This document shows positions 23,211 through 34,214 of a stretch of 64,000 nucleotides of DNA, in pieces (positions within the stretch are counted from its first letter, which is position 1; the number at the start of each line of letters is the position of its first letter). The notes under the pieces were generated by a model. The model was not told where the DNA came from. It saw nothing but the letters and a program-made list of their open reading frames with translations, and ran no database searches. This stretch comes from Acorus gramineus (lineage: Eukaryota; Streptophyta; Magnoliopsida; Acorales; Acoraceae), in the NCBI GenBank assembly GCA_030737835.1, contig JAUJYN010000013.1, forward strand, positions 3,591,570-3,655,569, read 5' to 3'. The position numbers and the translations under genes were made by a program.

Positions 23211-24119
23211 AGGAGGATATCTAAATAAATTCCACACATCTTTCTATACACACATGGAGATTGTCTTTTTCTTTAAGCAAATCATTGTATCCAATGTCGA
23301 GGATCTTTTGTGCCACCGTTTTGATGTATAGACTATTATAAATGTCTAACATGTATTGTGTCACACAGACTGCTAGAGCTTTGGAAGGTGTTCTCGATGG
23401 GGTGAGGAAAGACATTTGATTTGAATGTGAAATCCCAAAAAAAAAGACATTCGATTTGAATGACTTGTTCCTCTATAAGTTCAGTTGATTTAAAAATGGG
23501 ATAAACTTAATGGCTTGTGAAACAAGAGATCTACATGACATGAAGTGTGGCTGTAGAGCACCTTTTTCACCCACAACAAGAGACAGATAGGACGGCCAAG
23601 AAGGCTTGAAACCACGCCTTCACTTGGGCGGGACATTGTGGGATAAGATTGAACTCCCTTTTGTGGTTGATATATCCTCCTAAAACAACACTTTTTAGTT
23701 TGAATTGCGTAAATTTGTTTGGTTAGCTAGAAATCATGCCAATATTCAATGGGAAAAATAAAAATAAAAATTTGAAGTGCATAATTTTCGAAATCTTTTG
23801 ATCAATCATGCATCCAAATGAGCCTTGGTTTCAAATCACTTCATTAGAGTTTTAAAACGTGCGTAGCAAAGAGTGATCGGGCAGTCATCCCAAATTATAA
23901 ATAAACTAAAAAATTATTATGCATAAACTCTGTAAATTATTATGATATTAAATCCAAATCTGGCAACCCCATCCTAATATATCCAGGTAAATCCAAATCT
24001 AATCCAATCCCCAAATAAATAAAATAAAAAACTAATAATCACCCCCACCCCCTCCTCCCCTTCCCTTTAGTTACCTCCCATCCAAAAAAGAAAAAAGAAA
24101 AAAGAAAAAAGAAAAAAAA
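23211..24119. other. Upstream region of ribokinase
   Basis: Contains an unrecognised 64-codon minus-strand frame (23221-23415), which I do not call, and the ribokinase leader. The last 80 bases are a pyrimidine stretch followed by repeated AAAAAAG units immediately before the ATG. Confidence 0.5.
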
Positions 24120-27100
24120 ATGAAAGCCCTGTTCAACCTCCAAAGAACCCCAACCCCATCCCCTCAAAACCTTCCATCCCCACCCAAACCCACCTCCTCC
24201 CCCTCCCACCTCTCCTTCTCCCTCCCCACCTTTTCCCCCTCCCTCTCCTCCTCCCCTCAAGACCCAACCCCCCCAAAACCCCTCGTCGTCGTCGGCTCCG
24301 CCAACGCCGACATCTACGTCGAGGTCGACCGCCTCCCCCGCGAGGGCGAGACCGTCTCCGCCCGTACCGGCCAGACCCTCGCCGGCGGCAAGGGCGCCAA
24401 CCAGGCCGCGTGCGGCGGCCGCCTCTCCCACCCGACCTACTTCGTCGGCCAGATTGGGGAGGACGCGCACGGGCGTCTGGTCGCCGACGCGCTCAGGGGC
24501 GGTGGTGTCCGCCTCGACCGGCTCTCGGCTGTGGCTGGGGCGCCCACCGGGCACGCCGTCGTCATGCTCCAACCCGACGGGGAGAACTCGATCATCATCG
24601 TCGGTGGAGCGAATATGTGTTGCTGGCCCGATGAGGTGTCGGAGGAGGATTTGGAGGTCGTGAGGGGTGCTGGGATTGTTCTGCTTCAGAGGGAGATCCC
24701 TGATGCGGTCAATGTCCAGGTTGCGCAGGTGATTGTTTTGTTTAGGATCTTTTGATTCTTCTTTTGTTGGGTTTTGTTGAGAATTGTTTGTCTTTGCTTT
24801 TGTGAATGTGAAAGAGTCTGAAAATTAAAAATGGGTCTGCTTAAAAGTGGCATTTTTGTTAGGATGGACAGATGGGATGAACATAACAATAATTGAACCT
24901 CTTAAGACTCTTGTGGGGTTTTATGCTGAATGCCTTTATTATTTTTGCTTGCAGACATGCTTTACCAATGGTTTCCAAGTTGGTTGTATTGGGGAACTAG
25001 GATATGATGTTATTACTTGAACGACGGGATTTATACATGTCCATTTATGTGGATAAGTACACATGGGAGAAAAAGTTGATTTGGGAATATTGATGCATAT
25101 TTTCAGATTTTAGAGGAGTATGTAAGAATAACTAAGCATTGATGATGAAATGGAAGATTTGGTCGTTTGAATGGCTTCACTATATTTGGGTTCTGAAGGT
25201 TAATTGGTATTCATGTTTATTTTATTTATTTATTTATTTTTTTTTTGGGGGGGGGTGACTTTGGGAATCAATGAAATGTTGTGTGATCCTAAATTTTTTT
25301 TTTTTAACAATTTCATGGAGTTGGAGTCCATCATATGCGTGCTATGCAACATTGTAAATGAGACCATTGGTGGAACAATTATGGAATGTGTTGTGGATGG
25401 CAGCGTGTTTGAATGTGAATTGTGATTCTTTGAAGGATCTTTGAGTAGCTGGGAAGAGGTAGATGTGGTATTGTAGTACCAAGGCCAATGATTGTAGTAC
25501 CAAGGCCAATGTGGTGCAAATCCTGTTCTTGCTGGCTGCTGGGCTATTTGGAGGATGAGGAATGATGAGGTCTTCAACAGAATCAACCCTTATTTTGAGA
25601 ATTTATCGGATAGCTCCGTAGGTTCATAAAGGATAGGGCGATTCATTGCTCTGGGACAGATTGGTGATCGGAGAGTTGAAGTAGGGGCTGTGGGTGTTGG
25701 GCAGTAGATCCCTCAACTATTGGTTGTTCTTTGTTTTGTTATGTTTTTTTTTATCCTTTTCTCTTGCATGTCCTACAATTGTATTTCGTTTTTGTAAATG
25801 AAATTGGTTGTAGGATTCCCACCTGTTCTCATAAAACTCATGGAGTTATTTTTGCTCGGAGGAATTTTTAGGCATATGGATTGGATTTTATTTTATAATG
25901 TCTCTAGAATTTCAGAATTAATTATTTTTTTTTGCGGGTTCTCCGATGCCATAATGCTCCTGTTTTGAATCAATCTGAATGCAGAACGAGGAAGAGTATG
26001 GGATTCCAAGGCATTTCAGTAATCTGAGAGATAATGGGATAGATTTAGGGGAAGTGAAAATAAATGATGTCAATCAAAAACTTGAATTACCTTTTTGTAT
26101 GAATAGGAAGCATGTACACTTTAATGCTTGTAAAAGTTCTGTAGTCATATACAACCATTATGTGGCTTTTCAACCTACAATAAGACAGTGGATAGAGAAA
26201 TCATAGAGCATGGGAGAATATTTTAGTTGGTAAAAAAAAAAGGGTTTCAGATAGAAACTTCATAATAAAAATAAGAAGATCTTGATGTTTGTCCCAAGAT
26301 GCCTTAAAGTCTTAGTTTCAATTATGGTCATTTGAAATAGAGTTTTCAAGGATAAGATTAGAATTTCTTTAATGGTTGATAAGGGTCAATGCTTCATACT
26401 CATGTGATATGCTATATCTTTCATAGACTATCCATGTATGAGTTCTAGAGTTGTGTTTGATGTGCATCTTTGCTGTACTTGCTTGAGATGCTTGCTTGTG
26501 TCTATGTCCAATGCTATCATGTGTTCTTTCTTTGTTAGACAGTCTTTATGTTCCCCCTGTACATCTGCAGCTATGATTAACTTCCCCATACTTGTATGTA
26601 CTCCACAGATGAGGGCATATGTCTGCGAATGGTTGGTCCCAGTCCCAGCCACACATAACTATTCATGTCTTCCATATGATGCTTGGAATCATTTAAAGAA
26701 ACTAAAACATGTCTCTTGTCTAGTCTTTTGCTTTCATACTTGTTACAATCAGATGGGAAAAAATAATCCCAAGTAGATGGATTTTTTTTTTTTATTTCAA
26801 ATGATTCGAAATTGGAAATCATCTAGGAGATGATGCATTGATGGGCTCCTGATTTCTTGCATCATTTACCAGAATGTGTTTTTGAATAATGATATCTGTG
26901 ATTGAGCATGTTATGGAATTACAAATGAATATGGGGGACCACTAAAAAAAGTCAATATGTTAGCTTTTTTCCCTTAAAAAGTGCTGGATAAATGTTTCTG
27001 ATGTGAGGGTAAAACTAGATTTTCAGGCTGCAAGGAGTGCAGGTGTTCCTGTTATTTTGGATGCTGGGGGAATGGAGGGTCCTATTCCTGTTGAACTCCT

Positions 27101-27815
27101 GCAATTGGTTGATATACTGAGCCCAAATGAAACAGAACTGGCACGCTTAACAGGGTTCCAAACTGAAACTTTTGAACAAATTAGTCAAGCTGCAGCAAAA
27201 TGCCATCAGATGGTGAGTTGCATAACCATTCATGTTTCAGTGACCATCAATATTCAGATATTTCATGTTAAATGATTACATATATTTTAGTCATGTTCCA
27301 TTAATTATTTTTTTTGAAATATGTAAATTTGTTGAATAACTTACATATGGTGTCTCTTAACATACATATATTTAATGGCCTCTACCTTTAAATTTTTTTT
27401 CAGGGCGTTAAACAAGTACTGGTAAAACTTGGAGAGAAAGGGTCAGTTCTGTTTGTTGAAGGAGAAGAACCGATAAGACAACCCATCATTCCAACTTCCA
27501 AAGTGCTGGATACAACTGGTGCTGGTGATACTTTTACAGCCGCCTTCGCTGTGGCTTTTGTCGAGGGCAAGCCCAGAAAAGAGTGCCTGAGATTTGCTGG
27601 TATGTACATTGAAAAATTCTATTCCATTCATTCATGATACGGATAATTGAAATGCTAGATATTCTACTAACTTGAAAACATATATATAATGACATTGTGC
27701 TGCTGTACTGCAACAACAAGCAGCTGCCGCAGCAGCTCTTTGTGTACAGTTGAAGGGGGCCATTCCAAGCATGCCTGAAAGAAAAGCAGTTTTGGAGCTT
27801 CTTCAATCCCAATGA
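24120..27815 (+). CDS. RBSK: Plastid-type ribokinase (PfkB family), 4 exons
   Basis: Ribokinase phosphorylates D-ribose to ribose 5-phosphate, recycling ribose from nucleosides; the plant enzyme is plastidial. Exons 24120-24728, 27027-27212, 27404-27599 and 27724-27815 join in frame with GT..AG introns, giving 360 residues. Residues 1-54 are rich in Ser, Pro and Thr with almost no acids, as in a transit peptide. PfkB features follow: VVVGSANADIYVE (56-68), GGKGANQAAC (89-98), SPNETEL (235-241) and DTTGAGDTF (301-309) with catalytic Asp307. It ends in GAIPSMPERKAVLELLQSQ. Length and order match Arabidopsis RBSK (At1g17160) as I recall it. Exon 1 is strongly GC-rich, later exons are not, a monocot-like gradient. 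All key residues are present and no frame breaks are seen. Confidence 0.93.
24729..27026 (+). other. Ribokinase intron 1
   Basis: About 2.3 kb, donor CAG|GTGATT and acceptor TTTTCAG, phase 0. It contains a 21-bp exact tandem duplication (ATTGTAGTACCAAGGCCAATG, near 25471-25512) and several short frames of no recognisable family. No transposon ends were found. Retention of the intron would end the protein nine codons in. Confidence 0.85.
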
Positions 27816-29305
27816 GCGCTATTATCGGTAACTTAAACGGTATGTCCATATTATTGACTCTGAATAAGTGTTTTGTTGGAATGTGAGAACGCTTGATGTG
27901 CGAAAAATAAGTGAGAGTTATCTATGGTGCCCGAAATAAGTAAGATCTATCACCTATTTTCATTGTTTGCATGCCAACTATCGTTGGATTTATGTTACCA
28001 TGTTCCACATCCTTGAGAAGCTGACAGTCATGCAATATCCAATGATGCATTTCATGAGTAACTAGATTGTGTAGGTGGATTGCAGTAAAGGAATGGCAGG
28101 ATGTAATTGTTGCACAAGAATGTCTCAACAATTCCATGACTGCAATGAATTGCAGGTACAATTTTTTCCTCTCTTTCTCGTCAGGTAAATCAAGTAGCTT
28201 AGGTTTATAATCAAACTAGTATGTTGATCAGGGATTAAATTAATCCCAAGGTTGATACTATTGAGCAAGCATGTGAATTATGTTAAAAAAGGGAAAATGA
28301 CTAAAAAAATCTCCCAAAGTTAGAAATACCTAAATCAGTCATTTTTAAAAATTATACCTAAAGAAGTCTCATTTTACAATTTTGGAAACACAAAATACTA
28401 ATCTACTCTTATGCAATTACATTCTTAATACATTCTATATCATTTAACTTTGTCAAAATATTTCATCATCTTAATTTTATTAATATATTTCACACATTTT
28501 CATGTAGATCAATTTTTTTTTATTGTAATTTTTTTGTGATTAGGTGGATTTTGTGAAATATGTACTAATATAATTTGAGTTTTTTTTATGATGAACTCCA
28601 TTAAATGTTGATGCTTTTTCTAAAAATGGACATCTACTAATGATATCATAAAAATATGTAAATAGTCAAAAAAATAAAAAAATGTGAATAAAGATTTAAA
28701 ATATTATAATATCATTTGTTGTATTGGGACACAATACAAATTTAAATTATATATTATGATTATACACAATAAAAAAATGATAAACAATAATCATGTAAGA
28801 TATATGTAAAAAACATACAGTATGATATATAATAACAAAATATCTAAGAAGATTGATTTTCATCATGTATAGAGAGATTATTCTTTTGTAGGAAAAATAG
28901 GTTTTTTTTACTTCCTACATATACTGGATGCATATAAAAATAAATTTCATGTATATATATCAGAAAGCTATGTGTAATTTTTTATAAACATGTTGTCAAA
29001 CACTAACGGTCAAACTCTATGTACTTGTAGCTGGATTTCCTTGGCTCGCTCTCATTTTCTATAATTTTTTGCAGCCATGGCCTTGTATGATCCCTTTTTC
29101 TAAGTGATAAAAAGGTGTTTGGTCTGTTCTAAGATTTCAATATACAACAAGTTATAATAATAAAATTGATTTAGGTAGAATCACCCAAAGATCTAAAACT
29201 GACGTTTGACCAAAATTCATAAATCAGTCTTAGGTTATGCGTGTGACATGGATAGGCGCCTAGATTCGACCTTATATAATGAATGTCATTGCTGGATACA
29301 CTTTT
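27816..29305. other. 3' flank of ribokinase and intergenic
   Basis: The first few hundred bases should include the 3' UTR. The rest is AT-rich with no gene, TIR pair or recognised repeat. Confidence 0.45.
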
Positions 29306-29510
29306 AGTCCCCATTTGGAAAGGAGTTTGTCGGTTAGCTTTTTGTCTTTTCCATAAACTGGTTTAAATTTGGGTTTGTAGAAAGTTGTCTCTCTACCTAT
29401 TAGGAAAATGCTAGTTTTTAATCATTGTTTGCAAAAACGTGTCCGCAGCTTTTAACTCAGCTTTCTGTAAACCTCAAAACACTTCAAATCCATTTCCAAA
29501 CAATACCTTA
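29306..29510. mobile_element. Small MITE, family F3 copy B
   Basis: Ends GTCCCCATTTGGAAAGGAGT and, from the right, AAGGTATTGTTTGGAAATGG. Interior GGTTTAAATTTGGGTTTGTA and AAATGCTAGTTTTT segments match the element at 12397-12635. Confidence 0.6.
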
Positions 29511-29705
29511 GTTTGAGTATGTCTCCCTCTATTGCAATACGAGAGGATTTGAATGACCAAGAGTGGATTTTATAAGAAATTCTTTCATTGCATGATAAAA
29601 TAAACAATATCTACTGATACATGATCCTATAATCCTATTTCAACAATACAATCCAAACCAACAATCTCTTCTCACTCCAACAACCAACATATAGAGGAAA
29701 ACCAC

Positions 29706-29727
29706 AAAAAAAAAAAAAAAAAAAAAA
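29706..29727. repeat. Poly(A) tract
   Basis: 22 consecutive A on the plus strand, downstream of the minus-strand DUF538 gene 2. Confidence 0.9.
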
Positions 29728-29804
29728 TACGAACTCTGAATGAGGAAGCCAAACCAATCACCAATCCAAATAGATAAACCAACATTTCCAGAGTTCAAAA
29801 GCCC

Positions 29805-30233
29805 CTACTGAGAGAGTTCAAAAGCTGAAGTGGGGAAGCTCTCAGACAGGCCAGTTCCGGTCTTGAAGGTGATCTTTCCTGACGACGGATCCTCGATGTA
29901 GACATCGGTGATGGTGAGCCATAGAAGGAGCTCTTTTGTCTTCACACCGGTCATCTTCTTCATCCGGCGATTCTCAACGAAGGCGGTGACCTCCGTTGCG
30001 TAGGACACCGTCTGTTTGATCTTCTTGAACACATGGTCCTTCTTCTTCTTGTGTGTCAGCCACATGAACCCCGATGATCGATCGTATCCAAACTCCTCGA
30101 TGTCATCGAGTGGGAAGAGACCCTTTGGGAGGGAGAGCTCGTTGAGCAATTGTTCGATGTTCTTGATGCACAGGGAGTTGCCATGGTAAACCTCAGCATT
30201 CTCACGGTGGGCCTGAATTGCTTGGGAGGCCAT
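29805..30233 (-). CDS. DUF538 protein (gene 2)
   Basis: A 142-residue single-exon DUF538 gene. The ATG at 30233 follows a TATA box by about 100 bases, and MASQAI matches the start of genes 3 and 4. The family core spans about residues 12-138: AEVYHG, LNELSLPKGLFPLDDIEEFG, a basic stretch HKKKKDHVFKKIKQ (61-74), MTGVKTKELLLWLTITDVYI and SGKITFKTGTGLSESFPTSA. There is no signal peptide or membrane segment, so it is probably cytosolic. It lacks the Glu/Ala tail of gene 1. It is clearly closer to genes 3 and 4 (for example IKQTVSYATEVTAF is shared) but differs at about 20% of positions and lies on the opposite strand. The biochemical function of DUF538 is unknown. Confidence 0.92.
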   Translation of the reverse strand: MASQAIQAHRENAEVYHGNSLCIKNIEQLLNELSLPKGLFPLDDIEEFGYDRSSGFMWLTHKKKKDHVFKKIKQTVSYATEVTAFVENRRMKKMTGVKTKELLLWLTITDVYIEDPSSGKITFKTGTGLSESFPTSAFELSQ

Positions 30234-30330
30234 TTGTATGTTAGAAGAGATGAGGAGAGATTTGAAGATTATGGAAGGATTATGAGCTCTTGAGGCTGGG
30301 TGGTGGTGGGGATTGAGAGAGATATGGAAG

Positions 30331-30340
30331 GTTTATATAG
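30331..30340 (-). promoter_or_regulatory. TATA box of DUF538 gene 2
   Basis: The minus strand reads CTATATAAAC about 100 bases upstream of the ATG, predicting a leader of about 70 bases. Confidence 0.65.
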
Positions 30341-30796
30341 ACTTTGAGAGACTGAACACAAGAGGGGATCTTTCAATTGACTCTGTCTTATTATTAATTG
30401 GCACTATATTCTGTTTTGAATAGACTTTCAAAAGCTGTGTAATACAGACAGCAGTCTCAACGAGGATGACTAATAATTGAGTTTTCAAAGGATGGATAAG
30501 TTCAAAGTCTGACTTTTATGAGGAGGGCTCATCATGCCAAAAACGAATTGAAGGATTCATATATGGTGTTCAAGTCCGGACAAATATATGGACTGAATCA
30601 AAAGGAGATTGGGTACAGTCAAATTCTCTTCAAGAGATCGCATTTGTGTCTTTAAGCTGGTGTATTAAGTCCTTGTTTGTATCTTTTGTATGGTAATGCT
30701 TTGTAATGCATAGAAAGGTGTTTGATCTGTTTGGGACGTTTTAACAAATTACAACAATAAAATTGTTGTGAGTGATGGGATTTTTTTGAAGGGAAA

Positions 30797-31335
30797 AATC
30801 TCGATATAGCTACCTAGAAAGTTAACTAAATTGATCTTAGTCCCTATAAAATTGAAAAATTGTCCCAGGTCCTAATATTATTAGAAAATTATCGTTTTAG
30901 TCCTTATCGTCACCCCGACTAATCAGATACATGGTTAACTCTAATTACACATTATTAGTTATCAAAATGCCCTCACTCTTTATTTTTGAAAAATTGATAT
31001 GGCTCCTAAGAAACTTATTAAAATCGCAAAGATCCCTATAAAATCAGTAAATTCTCTCAGGTCCCTATCTTATTAGACAATATTTATTTAAGTCCTCTTA
31101 GGTCTTTATCTTGTTAAACAATATTTATTTAAGTCTCTACCGTAACCGAAACTAACCAGATCTGTGGTTGATTCTAATTATACATGATAAATTATTGTAA
31201 TACTCTTTCAAAATTTACTTGATAAATTATTGTTATATACTAACTAGATTTGTGGTTTATTTTAAGGGAATTTATTGATTTTATATGGATTTTTTTTTTA
31301 TTTTCATAAGTTTTTAGGGAATTATATCAATTTTT
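30797..31335. repeat. Tandem and inverted repeat unit
   Basis: Two diverged direct units (about 30797-30985 and 30986-31200) share GATC(T/C)..TCCCTATAAAAT and CAGGTCC motifs. The stretch 31255-31335 is an inverted relative of 30995-31080 (CCCTAAAAACTTATGAAAAT from the right). It looks like a decayed foldback element upstream of DUF538 gene 2. Confidence 0.5.
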
Positions 31336-31381
31336 TTTTTTAACCCTCGGTGAGTTTAAGATAGCAAAAAAAAAGTAGAGG

Positions 31382-31925
31382 CATTTTTATAATTAAAAGG
31401 ACTAAATCAGATTTTGTAGGGACTTATTTAAATATATTTATTGTAGTAATTTAACTCATGGATTAAATTCATTAATCATATATATTTTATGAAGACCCTT
31501 TTTTTTTATCATTTGGCCGTTAATTAAATAATAATTTTTTTTCCATTTTTTTAGAGAAATATGTGAGCATCTTCATTTCAATTCAAAATCAAAATAGAAA
31601 ATATTCGGATTGGAGATATAAAGTAAAGAGTGCGCAACAGAAATACAAAAGAAATATAGCAAAGAAAAGGAAGCAAGGGAGAAAGAGGAGCCAACTAAAA
31701 TAGAAATGTTATACTCATTTTATTTTACAGTTCAAAACACAGACAACATATATTTTTATAATTTTTTTAAATGATATATCTCTTGTCTTCAGTGGTTATA
31801 GCACAACAGTTCAGGGCTTATCTGTGTTAAGGATAAGTTTTGGATTCAAGTTTTGACATTAACTTACCCACGTGTTTGTTGGTGATTATTCGAAAGAATT
31901 TTCCGTGGAATTGGAACAAATAGGC
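31382..31925 (+). repeat. Direct repeat D2, copy 1
   Basis: Closely matches 54697-55230 in the same orientation, about 22.8 kb apart. Shared segments include TTATCATTTGGCCGTTAATT, TGAGCATCTTCATTTCAATT and AGGAGCCAACTAAAATAGAA. No coding content. Its last part is the SINE-like unit at about 31785. Confidence 0.8.
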
Positions 31926-31998
31926 AGAGATAACATTTCCAGTTTGACCGTAAGGTCAGCCACATTGGTTCATCAATATAAAATAATAATAATAATAA
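31785..31998 (+). mobile_element. SINE-like element, copy 1
   Basis: Has a tRNA-like head (AGTGGTTATAGCACAACAGT, then TTTTGGATTCAAGTTTTGAC resembling a polymerase III B box), a body with TGGTGATTATTCGAAAGAAT and GACCGTAAGGTCAGCCAC, and a tail of ATA repeats. Related units are at 45092-45262 (minus) and about 55098-55257. Confidence 0.55.
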
Positions 31999-32147
31999 TA
32001 TATCTTAAAGATGAGATATATACTTTATAAAATTTGAAATATATATTCTAATGAATCATTAAATAATAATATTTATAAAAAAAATAAATTAAAAAAAAAG
32101 CAGAAAGAAACTATTGCAACAGAGCCCATTAATAAATAAGATGATAA

Positions 32148-32432
32148 TGTTGTAAATACATGTATATGAATGTGCATGTAATTGTAGATGCATGTAATTG
32201 TGAATGATCTCTTGGTGCATGTATACATTAGTGTGTGATATTAATTGTAAATTCATGTATATTGTAAATATATGAATGAGATATTATGGTTGTTATCCAG
32301 GGTTTGTCAAACATCAAAGGCATGGAAAAGAAATGAGAAGTTCTTGAATAATACTTTCTCTACCCCTCTTGTGCTCCAAATTATCTTGTGTTTGTTTTGT
32401 ATTTTCATCTCTTTGTCTATTATTTTATAACA
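32148..32432 (+). repeat. 5' LTR of copia element
   Basis: 285 bp, TG..CA, uninterrupted. It aligns with 40425-40546 plus 42090-42261 and so shows the empty site of the insertion in the 3' LTR. Confidence 0.9.
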
Positions 32433-34214
32433 CGTTATCAGCACGACGACGCTCTCGAGGCTTGTATTTTGGTGAGTTAATAATGTTCAAATTATCATGA
32501 ATTTTATTTGATATTTTGTATACAACATAGTATACACTTTTATAAATTTTTTTTATGTTAAAAAAAAAGAGGGGGTGTTGATCTCATACCCTATGCTACA
32601 TATGTAAATTCACTTTCGGCCATGTTCAATATTCCTATCTCATGTAAGTAATATACGGATGAATCCATAGTTCATAATCAAATCCGTATGAATGTTTGAA
32701 TTGTGATTCACATGTACATTTACTTTGATTATGAATTATTTTTAATTATCATCTAGTCTTTATTTATTATTCTCTATCTTTAAAGAAAAGTCAATTTGAC
32801 CTTCTTGATGTAAATATACATATATGGTTAATTTATGTGCACTGTATGGGTGCAATATTTCATTGATATGTTTGCATATGTTAATTAATGTGTACTTTTA
32901 TTTTTTGTTTCATTATTTATTCATGTGATACTTCGGATATATGGAATTATATAGTAGCTAATAATATCTAGTATCATGGTTGAAATCATTATTTGAATTA
33001 AAAAATGAAACGTGTTTTAAACTTGTGCATGTTATCACTTGTCAGAACACAAATTATGTCGTCTATGGGTTACAAGTAGAAGTGCTCATTGTGGGTCATT
33101 TTGTTTATATTTACATCGGGCCATTATACATGTTGCCGTTCAAATTTTTTTTTTGTATATACTAATGCATGCCCTTTGATAGAAGTGCTCATTGTGGGTG
33201 CTATGTATAGTAACAAGTAGAAATCATATGTTGGTTTTGAATTTTGTTTTTGGTGGATCAGTTAGTTATGATATTTTTTTTTATTAATAATGATATTTTT
33301 TTGTGATGATATCCGGCAACCATATGCTATGATTAAGATTAGCATATTTAGATGATACAATTTGCAACTTTTCATTTTTATACTAGTATGCTGATATGAA
33401 AAGGATGTACCCTTAACACATGGTATTATAAAATATCTAATACTTTAAGAGATGTGTTCAAATCAAGTTATCATGATATAATGCTCGCCTGCCACAAACA
33501 TTATCTAATTAATTTAATTCGGCTTCTATGTGTAGCTATGAGCAAAATATGCTAATATGTTCTTCTAATAACGTGGGATATAGTTATTATTATTTTTGTT
33601 AGATTAGCTTGCATAACATGTTTATTTATCACCCCTGTGGACATCATACCATGTTGAATTACGTAATGGCTTGTATCTTGGTTAATCATCATTTCTTATT
33701 TCAATGAAAAAAAAAATGATGAGTACATGGATCCCTGAAGGACCATGTAAAAGAAACCATACAAAAGGTATGAAAATTTTTTTAGGGATCTTTTAAGGAC
33801 CATAAAAAAAAAGTAGTATTATAGCATGGATCCCTGAAGGATCATGTGAAAGATATATCTATACATGAGTATACAAAAATTCTGATATAATGAATCTATG
33901 AAGGATCATGTAAAAGATAGGACGAACGTGTCCATGAAGGACTACATACAATTTTATTATCCCTGAAGGATCATATAAAAATCATGGTTATTTGGGTCTA
34001 TGTGGGACAATACAGATGATTTTTTTTGGGTCCTCGAAGGATCATAATAATAATAATTATGATACATGTATCCCAACAGGAACGTATAAAAGTTATGATC
34101 AGCTTTCACCACTGTAATAAGAGGATTTGAAAAGAAATACCTCATTATGAAAGGTCAACTAACTATTATGCTTCAAATATGTGCTCTAGCTGTACCAATA
34201 GCGAAAGCAATAAT
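32433..34214 (+). other. Leader region of copia element
   Basis: Non-coding sequence after the primer-binding region. From about 33725 to 34110 it holds seven imperfect repeats of the type CCCTGAAGGATCATGTAAAA, spaced at roughly 30-100 bases. No intact gag is found here. Confidence 0.6.

Noticed and set aside
23221..23415. 64-codon minus-strand frame starting MSFLTPSRTPSKALAV
   Set aside because: The composition is protein-like but no family, splice partner or promoter could be identified, so it is not called a gene.
24039..24572. 177-codon minus-strand frame over ribokinase exon 1
   Set aside because: Gly-rich shadow of the GC-rich exon; the plus strand encodes clear PfkB motifs.
26428..26822. 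Frames in ribokinase intron 1
   Set aside because: They lie wholly inside an intron defined by in-frame exons on either side and have no recognised domains.
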